Source: Leptolyngbya sp. SIO4C5 (GTDB lineage: Bacteria; Cyanobacteriota; Cyanobacteriia; Phormidesmidales; Phormidesmidaceae). Taken from it: a DNA stretch of 6,312 nucleotides. Below the pieces are notes generated by a model. That model saw only the letters and a list, made by a program, of their open reading frames with translations, was not told the origin of the DNA and did not search any database. Each line of letters starts with the position of its first letter. Position 1 is the stretch's first letter. The position numbers and the translations under genes were made by a program. The stretch is from the NCBI GenBank assembly GCA_010671965.1, contig JAAHIC010000283.1, forward strand, positions 1-6,312. The letters run 5' to 3'. Shown piece after piece: positions 1 through 6,312 of the stretch.

Positions 1-1
1 T

Positions 2-59
2 CGATCAGATTCCTCGACTACTGGCCTACTTTGAGGCCAATAGTCGAGGAATCTGATCG
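2..59. repeat. 26-bp inverted repeat (fold-back) at window edge
   Basis: Positions 2-27 and 34-59 are reverse complements at 25 of 26 positions, with a 6-base loop (actttg, 28-33). The only mismatch is position 21 (c) against 40 (a). Both arms encode the same kinase segment: the minus strand reads DQIPRLLA from position 58 down to 35, and the plus strand reads DQIPRLLAYFEA from 3 to 38. The mismatch is a silent Leu codon difference (TTG against CTG). The inner part, ggcct-actttg-aggcc (23-38), is a small palindrome that would exist naturally in a kinase reading LAYFEA, and it could prime a template switch. The likely cause is a fold-back chimera at a contig end. A real inverted duplication is possible. 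This is not a terminator: no T-run follows, and the arms are coding sequence. Confidence 0.9.
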
Positions 60-1687
60 TGTTGACCTAGTTTTTCCAGGGTTTCGGCTTCACCTGTGAA
101 GAGTCGCTGGGCTAGGTGATGCATCTTGGGGTTGTCGCTGACAATCTTGAGCTGTTTGACCACGCAGGTAGGGTAGTGAGGTCGCTGTAGGTCGTGAGCC
201 ACGTAGGTTTCACCAAAGCCACCAGAGCCTAAAAGCTTCATTACCTGGTAGCGATCGCCCAAAACCTTGCCAATTACCTGAGCTTCTCGCACTTCTAGCA
301 GGTCTTGAAACTCATCCTGCTGGCTGATAATCTCCTGCACGATGGGTGAGGTGACATACTGGGCCAGGGTGCTGCGGAGCTTTTGCTTCTTGAACTGATC
401 GCCCACCAGGCTGGCAAAAAGGCTGGAACTGCCAATGACGGCGATCGCTAGAGCTGGAGACGTGATCGGGATAAACAGATTAAAGGCTACGAAGCAGCCA
501 AATCCCAGCGTAATCCATACCAAGATGGCACCACCAGTACACAAGACACGGATGAGCGGGCGGCGGCAGCGGCTGAGCAAAATACCAAAAACGGCGCCAA
601 CAATGAGGACACTGCTGCCTCGCTGCCAGGGCTGATCGGATAGCACCCAAACACTTTTACCCTGCTGCAGGGTGGCTAAATCATTCGCCAAAATCTCCAG
701 TCCGGACATCGGTTCTGGATAGAACAGACTTTTAGAAAAAGGAGCCGCATGAAAGTCCTGATGTAGCTGGGCCGTTGAGCCAATTAGAACAATTTTGTTC
801 TTAAAGTAAGCGCCAGAGTCTAGCTTATTGCGCCAAGGGTCTTCGTCTATGACATACCAAAAGGGAATTTGCTCAAAGGTTTTAGCTGGGCCGTGAAAGT
901 AAATGTGTTCGCCCTTAATAGGTGGATAGTCAATCTGGGCCGCTTTCAAGGTAGCTTCGGCAAAGCTAAGCGCCGAGGTGATAGCGTCAGTGAGTTCGCT
1001 TACCTGATCTAAATCCGCGTTGCGCTGAGCTTGCTCCTGAATAAACTGCCGTCCTTGGCGATGAATGCGGCTGTCTGTTTCCAGCGGAAAGTGAATCGCA
1101 CCGACCTGAATAGGCGTGTCTAGAAGTTCAGGTAGGGGCAGGGTTGGCTTCGTTACCTGTCCCTGGGCCATGTCGATTTCGCCATAGGTGGCAGCTAGCA
1201 CAACGCGATCGCCGTAGCGCTGGAGTACCGAGGCTAAAGCCTGATCATCAGCAGGGCCATAGCTGCTCGGCAGCGATATCACAATATCTAGGGCCACCGC
1301 CCTAGCTCCGGCAGATAAAAGTTTTTCCAGCGCGATCGCATAGGCCCGGCGCTGCCAAGGCCATTGCTGAATCGGTTCTAAATCATCATAGGCTGCCGGA
1401 TCGCTGAGATAGTGTTCACCCTGACTCAGGGATTCATCGTCAATCGTTAGCAGCACAATATCCGGCGGTGGGGCAACGGGGCCTCTCAGTTCAAAGAACA
1501 GGGTTTGGCTTTGATGCTCTAACAGCTTGATCAGCGGCGCATCGAAAAAGGCTGCTGCCGCCACCAAGAGCAGCCAAAAACCGGTAAACCAATAAGTCCA
1601 GCGCGATAGCTCTAAGCTAAGCCCAGAGCGAGTTGAACGACTGTTTTTGGGAGTAGAGGCTGGCTTTGGTTTGGAAGAAACTGTCAT
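26..1687 (-). CDS. CHASE2-domain membrane Ser/Thr protein kinase, truncated in kinase domain
   Basis: Sensor kinase of the cyanobacterial CHASE2 type, expected to sense an unknown signal outside the cytoplasmic membrane and phosphorylate proteins inside. The 553-residue reading frame shows a basic N-terminal tail (1-30), a first membrane segment (about 31-50), and a CHASE2 region (about 52-345, with PPDIVLLTIDDESL near 74-87 and ARAVALDIVIS near 129-138). Three more membrane segments follow (about 358-373, 382-406 and 408-428), then a linker and the start of a Hanks-type kinase. There the Gly-rich loop is GSGGFGET (487-494), the probable ATP-binding lysine is K511 (CVVKQL), and the probable helix-C glutamate is E533. 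The frame then stops after DQIPRLLASK. The HRD catalytic loop, DFG motif and whole C-lobe are absent, so the product as written cannot be an active kinase. The stop lies inside the edge inverted repeat; family knowledge says DQIPRLLA should continue YFE, which is found on the opposite strand. True homologous sequence probably ends near position 35. No clear Shine-Dalgarno site precedes the ATG. Confidence 0.88.
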   Translation of the reverse strand: MTVSSKPKPASTPKNSRSTRSGLSLELSRWTYWFTGFWLLLVAAAAFFDAPLIKLLEHQSQTLFFELRGPVAPPPDIVLLTIDDESLSQGEHYLSDPAAYDDLEPIQQWPWQRRAYAIALEKLLSAGARAVALDIVISLPSSYGPADDQALASVLQRYGDRVVLAATYGEIDMAQGQVTKPTLPLPELLDTPIQVGAIHFPLETDSRIHRQGRQFIQEQAQRNADLDQVSELTDAITSALSFAEATLKAAQIDYPPIKGEHIYFHGPAKTFEQIPFWYVIDEDPWRNKLDSGAYFKNKIVLIGSTAQLHQDFHAAPFSKSLFYPEPMSGLEILANDLATLQQGKSVWVLSDQPWQRGSSVLIVGAVFGILLSRCRRPLIRVLCTGGAILVWITLGFGCFVAFNLFIPITSPALAIAVIGSSSLFASLVGDQFKKQKLRSTLAQYVTSPIVQEIISQQDEFQDLLEVREAQVIGKVLGDRYQVMKLLGSGGFGETYVAHDLQRPHYPTCVVKQLKIVSDNPKMHHLAQRLFTGEAETLEKLGQHDQIPRLLASK

Positions 1688-2135
1688 CGGCGGCTGAGCG
1701 TCCCCCTGAATAGGATTAATTTTTGAAAGCCAATATATTCCTGAGATTCCGAGTAAAAGTGCCTATAATAGTTAAAGATATGTTTAAAACTATTCACATT
1801 TGACCGTCATATCGTAAAACTTACGTCTTTAATTCAGTCAGCTTATTGAAAAATTCTCTCTAAATAATAGCTTCATCTTGATTAACAGCTTGACAACTAG
1901 CAGCCTGCTCTAGCTGCTGGGGTATCGAACTGTCTAAGCAAAAATTCTAACCTTTTGGCTCTAGGCTGACCGCAGGGTCGCTCAGCTCACAGTAGAAAGC
2001 TTATTTTCTCAAGGATGGCATTTTTTCAAGATGCTGGGTTACTAACTTCTTGTTAACTGGCGGGATTTAAGTCATTAGCAAGCCCGTATTAAAAATAATT
2101 AATCTGTCACCTAAATTAAAATTATTTCATTATTT
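1688..2135. promoter_or_regulatory. Divergent intergenic region, AT-rich, promoters not resolved
   Basis: This 448-base gap lies between the minus-strand kinase and the plus-strand NYN gene, so it should carry both promoters. It is clearly more AT-rich than the genes, especially at 1715-1880 and 2085-2135. I see no gene or RNA gene in it. Isolated promoter-like pieces are a perfect TATAAT at 1764-1769 (plus) without a good -35 box, and a perfect TTGACA at 1890-1895 (plus) without a -10 box at normal spacing. An AT-only inverted repeat (AAATAATT at 2093-2100, AATTATTT at 2120-2127) ends 8 bases before the NYN start codon and could fold in the 5' leader, but low-complexity sequence makes chance pairing likely. 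Confidence 0.5.
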
Positions 2136-2660
2136 ATGGCTAGTCATTCTTTAGATCGTCTTTCCATATTTGTCGATGGCAACAATATGTTCTATGCCCA
2201 GCAGAAGAATGGCTGGTTTTTTGACCCTAAAAAGGTTTTAGAGTATTTTGTGACCGAGCTAGAAGGCACTACTTTGGTCAATGCCTTTTGGTATACCGGA
2301 CTGAAAGATCCGCAGGATCAGCGAGGCTTTCGAGACGCCTTGATTAGTCTAGGCTACACGGTTCGCACTAAAATTCTCAAAGAATATTATGACGACAATT
2401 CAGGCCGCTATTCCCAAAAAGCGAATCTGGACATTGAAATTGTGGTGGATATGTTCAACACAGTTGAGCAGTACGACCGAGTGGTATTGTTCAGCGGCGA
2501 CGGCGATTTTGAGCGGGCCATTGAGCTGCTGCGATCTAAGAACACGCACATTACCGTCGTTTCCACTGAAGGCATGATTGCGAGAGAACTGCGCAATGCC
2601 ACTGATCGCTACATCGACCTAAACGATATCCGACTCTACATCGAGAAGTCTGATAGCTGA
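2136..2660 (+). CDS. NYN domain (LabA/DUF88-like) protein, putative PIN-like ribonuclease
   Basis: A 174-residue soluble protein that is almost entirely one NYN domain, the PIN-like nuclease fold. Acidic residues expected to bind metal are visible: D14 in IFVDGNN (11-17), D99 in KANLDIEIVVDM (95-106), and D122 and D124 in FSGDGDF (119-125). A late D161 follows in RYIDLND. Family knowledge: members of this group include LabA of Synechococcus, which affects circadian feedback on gene expression, and proteins proposed to be RNases; most cyanobacterial paralogues have no assigned role. The gene is complete, with all key acids present, so an active nuclease is plausible but not shown. The ATG at 2136 starts just before the conserved core and no Shine-Dalgarno sequence precedes it (the leader is nearly all A/T), which is common in cyanobacteria. 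It is 107 bp upstream of leuA on the same strand, with a hairpin and candidate promoter between them, so co-transcription is uncertain. Confidence 0.88.
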   Translation: MASHSLDRLSIFVDGNNMFYAQQKNGWFFDPKKVLEYFVTELEGTTLVNAFWYTGLKDPQDQRGFRDALISLGYTVRTKILKEYYDDNSGRYSQKANLDIEIVVDMFNTVEQYDRVVLFSGDGDFERAIELLRSKNTHITVVSTEGMIARELRNATDRYIDLNDIRLYIEKSDS

Positions 2661-2688
2661 CAGGCTCCAAAACGAAAAGGAGCTGTCA
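2658..2688 (+). terminator. Hairpin after NYN gene, terminator-like without T-run
   Basis: The sequence TGACAG-g-CTCC (2658-2668) pairs with GGAGCTGTCA (2679-2688), giving a 10-bp stem with one bulged G (2664) and a 10-base A-rich loop (2669-2678). The stem overlaps the NYN stop codon. No T-rich tract follows (aga ttagttg), so it is not a classic intrinsic terminator. It may stabilise the 3' end of the NYN message or reduce read-through into leuA. Confidence 0.45.
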
Positions 2689-2695
2689 AGATTAG

Positions 2696-2726
2696 TTGAT
2701 AAATAACCAAAAGCCAGGGTCTAAAA
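2696..2726 (+). promoter_or_regulatory. Candidate sigma-70 type promoter for leuA
   Basis: TTGATA (2696-2701) matches the -35 consensus at 5 of 6 positions, and TAAAAT (2721-2726) matches the -10 consensus at 5 of 6. The 19-base spacing is longer than the ideal 17. Transcription would begin near 2733, leaving a leader of about 35 bases before the leuA ATG at 2768. This would let leuA be expressed independently of the NYN gene. I see no leucine-rich leader peptide or obvious attenuator in the gap. Confidence 0.35.
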
Positions 2727-2767
2727 TAAACAGAGTTGCTTCCTGTCTATTGAGAGCTGAAGATCCT

Positions 2768-4405
2768 ATGAGTCAACAACCGAGTCCTGAGCGGATTTTA
2801 ATCTTTGATACTACCCTGCGAGACGGTGAGCAGTCACCAGGCGCTACGCTAAACGTTGATGAGAAGTTGACAATCGCGCGGCAACTAGCTCGACTCGGCG
2901 TTGACATTATTGAGGCGGGCTTTCCTTTCGCTAGCCCTGGTGATTTTGAAGCGGTGCAGAAAATTGCAGCGGCGGTCGGTACGGAGACAGGACCTACTAT
3001 CTGCGGTCTAGCCAGAGCCACCAAGCAAGATATTGAGGCGGCGGCTAAGGCGATCGCTCCGGCGGCTAAAGGTCGTATCCATACCTTCATTGCCACCTCC
3101 GATATTCACATGCAGCACAAGCTGCGCAAGTCACGGCAAGAGGTACTGGCGATCGCGGCGGAAATGGTAGCCTATGCCAAGTCTTTCACCCCCGATGTGG
3201 AATTTTCGCCGGAAGATGCCGGACGTTCTGAGCCAGAATTTCTCTACCAGGTGTTAGAACGGGCGATCGCGGCTGGCGCAACTACGGTCAACATTCCTGA
3301 TACAGTGGGCTACCTGACGCCCAGCGAGTTTGGCGGCCTGATTCGCGGCATCAAGGAAAATGTACCCAATATTGATCAGGCCATCATCTCAGTCCACGGT
3401 CACAATGACTTAGGTTTAGCCGTAGCTAATTTTTTAGAAGCGGTCAAGAACGGGGCGCGGCAGCTCGAATGTACGATCAACGGCATTGGCGAACGGGCGG
3501 GGAATGCGGCTTTGGAAGAACTGGTGATGGCGCTGTACGTACGCCGCCAGTTTTATAACCCGTTCCTGGGCCGACCCGCTGATTCGGAAGAACCGCTGAC
3601 CAACATTGACTCTCAGCAGATTTACAAAACCTCTCGCCTCGTCTCTAACCTGACCGGAATGCTGGTGCAGCCCAACAAGGCCATTGTGGGAGCAAACGCC
3701 TTTGCGCATGAATCGGGCATTCACCAGGACGGCGTGCTGAAGAACCGCCTCACCTACGAAATTATGGACGCCCAGTCCATCGGCCTCAACGACAACCTGA
3801 TTGTGTTGGGCAAGCACTCTGGGCGCAATGCCTTCCGCTCGCGGCTGCGGGAACTGGGCTACGAGCTAGCGGATCAGGAGCTTAACCGGGCCTTTATCCG
3901 TTTCAAAGAGGTGGCCGATAAGAAAAAAGAAATCAGCGATCGCGACATTGAAGCGATTGTCAATGACGAAACCCTCCAGGCCCCGGAGCATTTTCATCTA
4001 GAGCTGGTGCAGGTTTCCTGCGGCGATCATGCTAAACCCACGGCTACCGTCACGCTGAGAACGCCGGATGGTACTGAGCTGACCGATGCCGCCATCGGCA
4101 CTGGCCCAGTCGATGCCGTCTATAAAGCGGTCAACCGCGTGGTGGATATTCCCAATGAGCTAATTGAATACTCGGTGCAGTCTGTTACCGCTGGTATTGA
4201 CGCCATTGGTGAGGTGACAATTCGGCTGCGGTACGGCGATCGCCTGTTCTCTGGTCATGCCGCCAATACCGATATTGTGGTGGCCTCAACCCAGGCCTAT
4301 ATCAATGCGCTCAATCGGCTTTACGCGGCGATGCAGCAAGGGGCTAGCCTCCATCCTCAACGAGAGGAAATGTTAGCAGCCAGCGCCGAACGGACGGCGG
4401 TTTAG
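2768..4405 (+). CDS. leuA: 2-isopropylmalate synthase
   Basis: Catalyses the first committed step of leucine synthesis: acetyl-CoA plus 3-methyl-2-oxobutanoate (2-oxoisovalerate) gives 2-isopropylmalate; cytoplasmic and metal dependent. From the ATG at 2768 the protein is 545 residues, the usual length for bacterial long-form LeuA. The N-terminal HMGL-like TIM barrel carries [13 protein letters not shown] (about 13-25, with metal ligand D14 and catalytic R18), SVHGHNDLG (about 208-216, metal-binding H210 and H212), and NGIGERAGN (about 238-246). HESGIHQDG (about 314-322) follows, then a linker region and a C-terminal regulatory domain (about 405-520) that in this family binds leucine for feedback inhibition. 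The frame is open upstream to a TTG at 2696, but those 24 extra residues are not conserved-looking and the TTG lies within the candidate -35 box. The ATG has a weak purine-rich GAAGA at 2759-2763. No frameshift or missing motif; orthology within the LeuA/homocitrate synthase/citramalate synthase superfamily is supported by full length and the regulatory domain. Confidence 0.96.
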   Translation: MSQQPSPERILIFDTTLRDGEQSPGATLNVDEKLTIARQLARLGVDIIEAGFPFASPGDFEAVQKIAAAVGTETGPTICGLARATKQDIEAAAKAIAPAAKGRIHTFIATSDIHMQHKLRKSRQEVLAIAAEMVAYAKSFTPDVEFSPEDAGRSEPEFLYQVLERAIAAGATTVNIPDTVGYLTPSEFGGLIRGIKENVPNIDQAIISVHGHNDLGLAVANFLEAVKNGARQLECTINGIGERAGNAALEELVMALYVRRQFYNPFLGRPADSEEPLTNIDSQQIYKTSRLVSNLTGMLVQPNKAIVGANAFAHESGIHQDGVLKNRLTYEIMDAQSIGLNDNLIVLGKHSGRNAFRSRLRELGYELADQELNRAFIRFKEVADKKKEISDRDIEAIVNDETLQAPEHFHLELVQVSCGDHAKPTATVTLRTPDGTELTDAAIGTGPVDAVYKAVNRVVDIPNELIEYSVQSVTAGIDAIGEVTIRLRYGDRLFSGHAANTDIVVASTQAYINALNRLYAAMQQGASLHPQREEMLAASAERTAV

Positions 4406-4446
4406 CGGTTTTAGCCAACTGGGAGCCTGTATTGACCCTGCAGAGT

Positions 4447-4468
4447 GGGGCGGTTTGCGAACCGCCCT
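4447..4468. terminator. GC-rich hairpin between convergent genes, probable bidirectional terminator
   Basis: GGGCGGTT (4448-4455) pairs perfectly with AACCGCCC (4460-4467) around a TGCG loop; one G-T wobble pair extends it to 4447-4468. It sits between the stop codons of leuA (4405) and the minus-strand lipoprotein gene (4499), where a shared terminator is expected. Neither side has a T-run, so it may be a weak or non-canonical terminator. Similar GGGGCGG-type hairpins occur as dispersed repeats in some cyanobacteria, so it may be one of those (inference from memory). Confidence 0.6.
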
Positions 4469-4498
4469 GACGGTAGCTAACAAGGTCGTTGCGCAGCC

Positions 4499-6220
4499 TT
4501 AAGGGCGTCGCCAGTCGGCGATATTCCAGGTATGCAAATCCCAGGGAGTGATCTCTACCCCCTCTAGCTGGCCGCCCACCGCATCGGCATCGGCCCGATG
4601 CACAATGGGCAGCACGACCGCTTCATTCACCAGCAAATCGTTCATTTGCATGAACAGCTCGCGGCGGGTTTCTGGGTCTAGCTCTGCAGTAGACTGCTGC
4701 CACAGGTCGTCGTAGGCCGGATTGCAGTAGCGGGGATAGTTTTGCTTTGACCAGTTGTTCTCTTTTTGGGCAATCTCGCCGCAGGTGTAGGTCTTCATGT
4801 AGGCACCGGGGTCAGGGTTGGTGTTGCCGGTGGTGAACATTTGCATGTCAGCGTAGAAATGCTCAATAGTCTCTGTGCTGGCCGGATCGCCGGAAAAGAA
4901 AATGGTGGGATCAACACTTTTCAGCTCTACTTCTACGCCAATAGACTCTAGAGACTGCTTGATAATTTCCTGCGTCTTCTGTCGTACCGGATTCACTGAA
5001 GTTTGAAACAGCACTGACATTTCCACGCCGTCTTTGTCGCGAATGCCGTCGCCGTTGGTATCTTGCCAGCCTGCCCTGTCCAATAGCTCAGCCGCCGCTT
5101 CTAAGTCATACACGTAGTCGGTACTGTCAGAATTAAACTGCTCTGGCGCGACGAGGAAATTAGCCGTAGGTCGGCCCGTTGGCCCGTAAAGCTGTTCGGC
5201 AATGGTTTCGCGATCGATCGCCAAATTAAACGCCTGCCGCACCTGCGGATCGGTAAAAAATGGGTGCGGAAACTCAACGCTGGATCGCTCCCCATCGGCG
5301 GTAGCCTGGTTCGGATCGGTAAAGTTCAGCTCAATCCGCTCGGCCAAAGCGCCATACCCGGCCACCACTTCTCCCGCGCCGGCGGCTTCAAGCTGTTTGA
5401 GAATCGGGGCTTCCACCTGAATGTTGTAGGCAAAATCAGCATCCCCGGTTTGCAGCACCGCCCGCGCCGCTGAGGTGGCATCGCCGCCACCCTTTAGCTC
5501 TACCTGCTCAAACGCAAGCTGGTCGGCTTCCCGGTAGTTAAGGTTGGGTTCATAGATCACCATGTCCCCTGGCCTAAACTCAGTTACCTGATAGGGGCCA
5601 GTGCCGACGGGCATTAGATTGGCCGGGGCTTCCCGGGCCTGAGTGCCTAAATAATCTTGATATAAATGCTGGGGCAGGATCATGCCCTCAGTCCCGGTGA
5701 AAACCAGAAACCAGGCCGGATTCGTTTCTGTGAAGTTGATTTGCACCGTATAGTCATCTAGGGCCTCGACGCTCTCAATCACCTCGTAGGTACCGGCCGT
5801 GGTGCTACCGGTTTCTGGATCGGTAATGAATTCGTAGGTGAAAACTACGTCTTCAGCGGTAAAAGGCTCGCCGTCTGACCAGGTGACGTCTTCCTTCAGC
5901 TTCCAGGTAACCGATTTCCCGTCTGCGGCGACGCCGCCATTTTCCAATGTGGGAGCTTCTGCCGCTAGGAAGGGGACCAAGTTCCCTTCGGCGTCAAAGC
6001 TGGCGAGCGGTTCTAACGTGATGCGGCTGGCCTCGGCATCCTTGAAGCCGCTGGAAAGGTGGGGATTCAAGATGGTGGGGGCTTGCCAGTAGAGCAGTCT
6101 GAGAGTGCTATCTGCCGCCGCCTGAGAGGAGACAGCCGATTCAGAAGCAGGGCGATCGCCGCCGCCACAGCCCGCTAACAGCAGCAGACTCAATCCTAAA
6201 AACGCACGCAGTCGCATCAT
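4499..6220 (-). CDS. ABC transporter solute-binding lipoprotein, family 5 (peptide/nickel/oligopeptide type)
   Basis: A 573-residue extracytoplasmic binding protein of the SBP family 5 (DppA/OppA-like) fold, expected to capture a solute such as a peptide and deliver it to an ABC permease. The N-terminus is a lipoprotein signal: MMRLR, a hydrophobic stretch, then the lipobox L15-A16-G17-C18 for lipid attachment, followed by a Gly/Ser/Ala-rich tether (to about 38). The family pattern is clear: PTILNPHLS (48-56), LEPLASFDAEGNLVPFLA (69-86), VTWKLKEDVTWSDGEPFTAEDVVFTYE (104-130), PVGTGPY (204-210), and FTDPQVRQAFNLAIDRETIAEQLY (322-345). A calcium-loop-like insert DTNGDGIRD lies at 387-395. Two cysteines (C480, C499) could form a disulfide. 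The substrate cannot be told from sequence alone. The start has tandem ATGs (6218-6220 and 6215-6217) and no Shine-Dalgarno site. Downstream lies the convergent leuA, so no permease or ATPase gene follows; any partner would be upstream beyond this window or elsewhere. Confidence 0.93.
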   Translation of the reverse strand: MMRLRAFLGLSLLLLAGCGGGDRPASESAVSSQAAADSTLRLLYWQAPTILNPHLSSGFKDAEASRITLEPLASFDAEGNLVPFLAAEAPTLENGGVAADGKSVTWKLKEDVTWSDGEPFTAEDVVFTYEFITDPETGSTTAGTYEVIESVEALDDYTVQINFTETNPAWFLVFTGTEGMILPQHLYQDYLGTQAREAPANLMPVGTGPYQVTEFRPGDMVIYEPNLNYREADQLAFEQVELKGGGDATSAARAVLQTGDADFAYNIQVEAPILKQLEAAGAGEVVAGYGALAERIELNFTDPNQATADGERSSVEFPHPFFTDPQVRQAFNLAIDRETIAEQLYGPTGRPTANFLVAPEQFNSDSTDYVYDLEAAAELLDRAGWQDTNGDGIRDKDGVEMSVLFQTSVNPVRQKTQEIIKQSLESIGVEVELKSVDPTIFFSGDPASTETIEHFYADMQMFTTGNTNPDPGAYMKTYTCGEIAQKENNWSKQNYPRYCNPAYDDLWQQSTAELDPETRRELFMQMNDLLVNEAVVLPIVHRADADAVGGQLEGVEITPWDLHTWNIADWRRP

Positions 6221-6312
6221 CGCTAAAATTAAAACGATTAGGGCCAGATAGCCCGGTTGTAGATGGCTATTAGCTTAGCAGCTAACCTCAGATTCTAGCT
6301 GCTCTGGCGATA
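6221..6312 (-). promoter_or_regulatory. Upstream region of lipoprotein gene, with short inverted repeats
   Basis: These 92 bases precede the lipoprotein gene, and no coding signal is seen in them. AGCAGCTA (6277-6284) and TAGCTGCT (6296-6303) form a perfect 8-bp inverted repeat with an 11-base spacer, and GGGC-cagata-GCCC (6241-6254) is a 4-bp stem. Either could be an operator or leader hairpin; neither matches a binding site I recognise. No strong -10/-35 pair is visible on the minus strand. Confidence 0.3.

Larger units (their letters stand above)
251..6159. repeat. HIP1 octamers (GCGATCGC), 10 copies
   Basis: Exact GCGATCGC copies start at 251, 441, 1205, 1332, 3050, 3149, 3263, 3936, 4236 and 6152. 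Four lie in the kinase gene, five in leuA and one in the lipoprotein gene; none is in the NYN gene or the intergenic regions. This density (about one per 630 bp) is a hallmark of many cyanobacterial genomes and is the best clue to the host. The span given covers the first to last copy; it is not a continuous repeat. Confidence 0.95.

Noticed and set aside
2..59. Edge inverted repeat as an intrinsic terminator or mobile-element end
   Set aside because: Both arms are coding sequence for a conserved kinase segment, there is no T-run, and no transposase or target duplication is visible; a fold-back chimera explains it better.
1753..1766. NtcA-like site GTA-N8-TAT
   Set aside because: The consensus is GTA-N8-TAC; the last base does not match and spacing to a -10 box is wrong, so this is weak evidence for nitrogen control.
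1764..1769. Perfect TATAAT in the divergent gap as a promoter for the NYN gene
   Set aside because: No acceptable -35 box at 16-18 bases upstream, no proper extended -10, and it lies about 370 bases from the start codon in AT-rich DNA.
1890..1895. Perfect TTGACA in the divergent gap
   Set aside because: The position 17 bases downstream reads gctgct, so there is no -10 partner.
3434..3817. Long minus-strand open frame inside leuA, and a similar one at 2773-3096
   Set aside because: Both lie antisense to well-conserved leuA codons, and their products show no recognisable domain; they are by-products of leuA codon use.
5202..6092. Several plus-strand open frames opposite the solute-binding lipoprotein gene
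   Set aside because: They overlap fully with a gene that has continuous family 5 similarity and a lipoprotein signal; their translations look like random antisense sequence.
1909..6303. Shared 10-mer TCTAGCTGCT at 1909-1918 and 6294-6303
   Set aside because: A window of this size is expected to contain several chance 10-mer pairs, and the flanks do not match, so it is not evidence for a common operator.

Overview
The window looks like a piece of a cyanobacterial chromosome. The octamer GCGATCGC (the HIP1 repeat typical of cyanobacteria) occurs 10 times in 6.3 kb, against roughly 0.1 expected by chance. The protein families are also cyanobacterial in style: a CHASE2-domain Ser/Thr kinase, a LabA-like NYN protein, a plant/cyanobacterial-length LeuA, and a family 5 solute-binding lipoprotein. 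I cannot name the genus; the style would fit a Leptolyngbya-like filamentous form, but that is a guess.

Layout from left to right. Positions 26-1687 (minus strand) hold a membrane CHASE2 sensor kinase that breaks off early in its kinase domain, inside a 26-bp near-perfect inverted repeat at positions 2-59. A 448-bp AT-rich gap (1688-2135) separates it from a divergent gene for a small NYN/PIN-like putative RNase of the LabA type (2136-2660, plus). After a hairpin and a candidate promoter comes leuA, 2-isopropylmalate synthase (2768-4405, plus). leuA converges on a family 5 solute-binding lipoprotein (4499-6220, minus), with a strong GC-rich hairpin between the two stop codons. The last 92 bases are upstream sequence of the lipoprotein gene.

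The genes do not form one pathway. The three right-hand genes are complete and look like ordinary chromosomal genes. leuA probably has its own promoter, and the lipoprotein gene has no transporter permease or ATPase beside it in this window.

The most notable signal is at the extreme left edge. The kinase reads normally up to DQIPRLLA and then hits a stop. The plus strand at 3-38 reads DQIPRLLAYFEA, which is how this kinase family normally continues. The end of the sequence therefore appears to fold back on itself at a small natural palindrome. This is most likely a template-switch or assembly chimera at a contig end, less likely a real inversion that truncates the kinase. I found no convincing new biological system.
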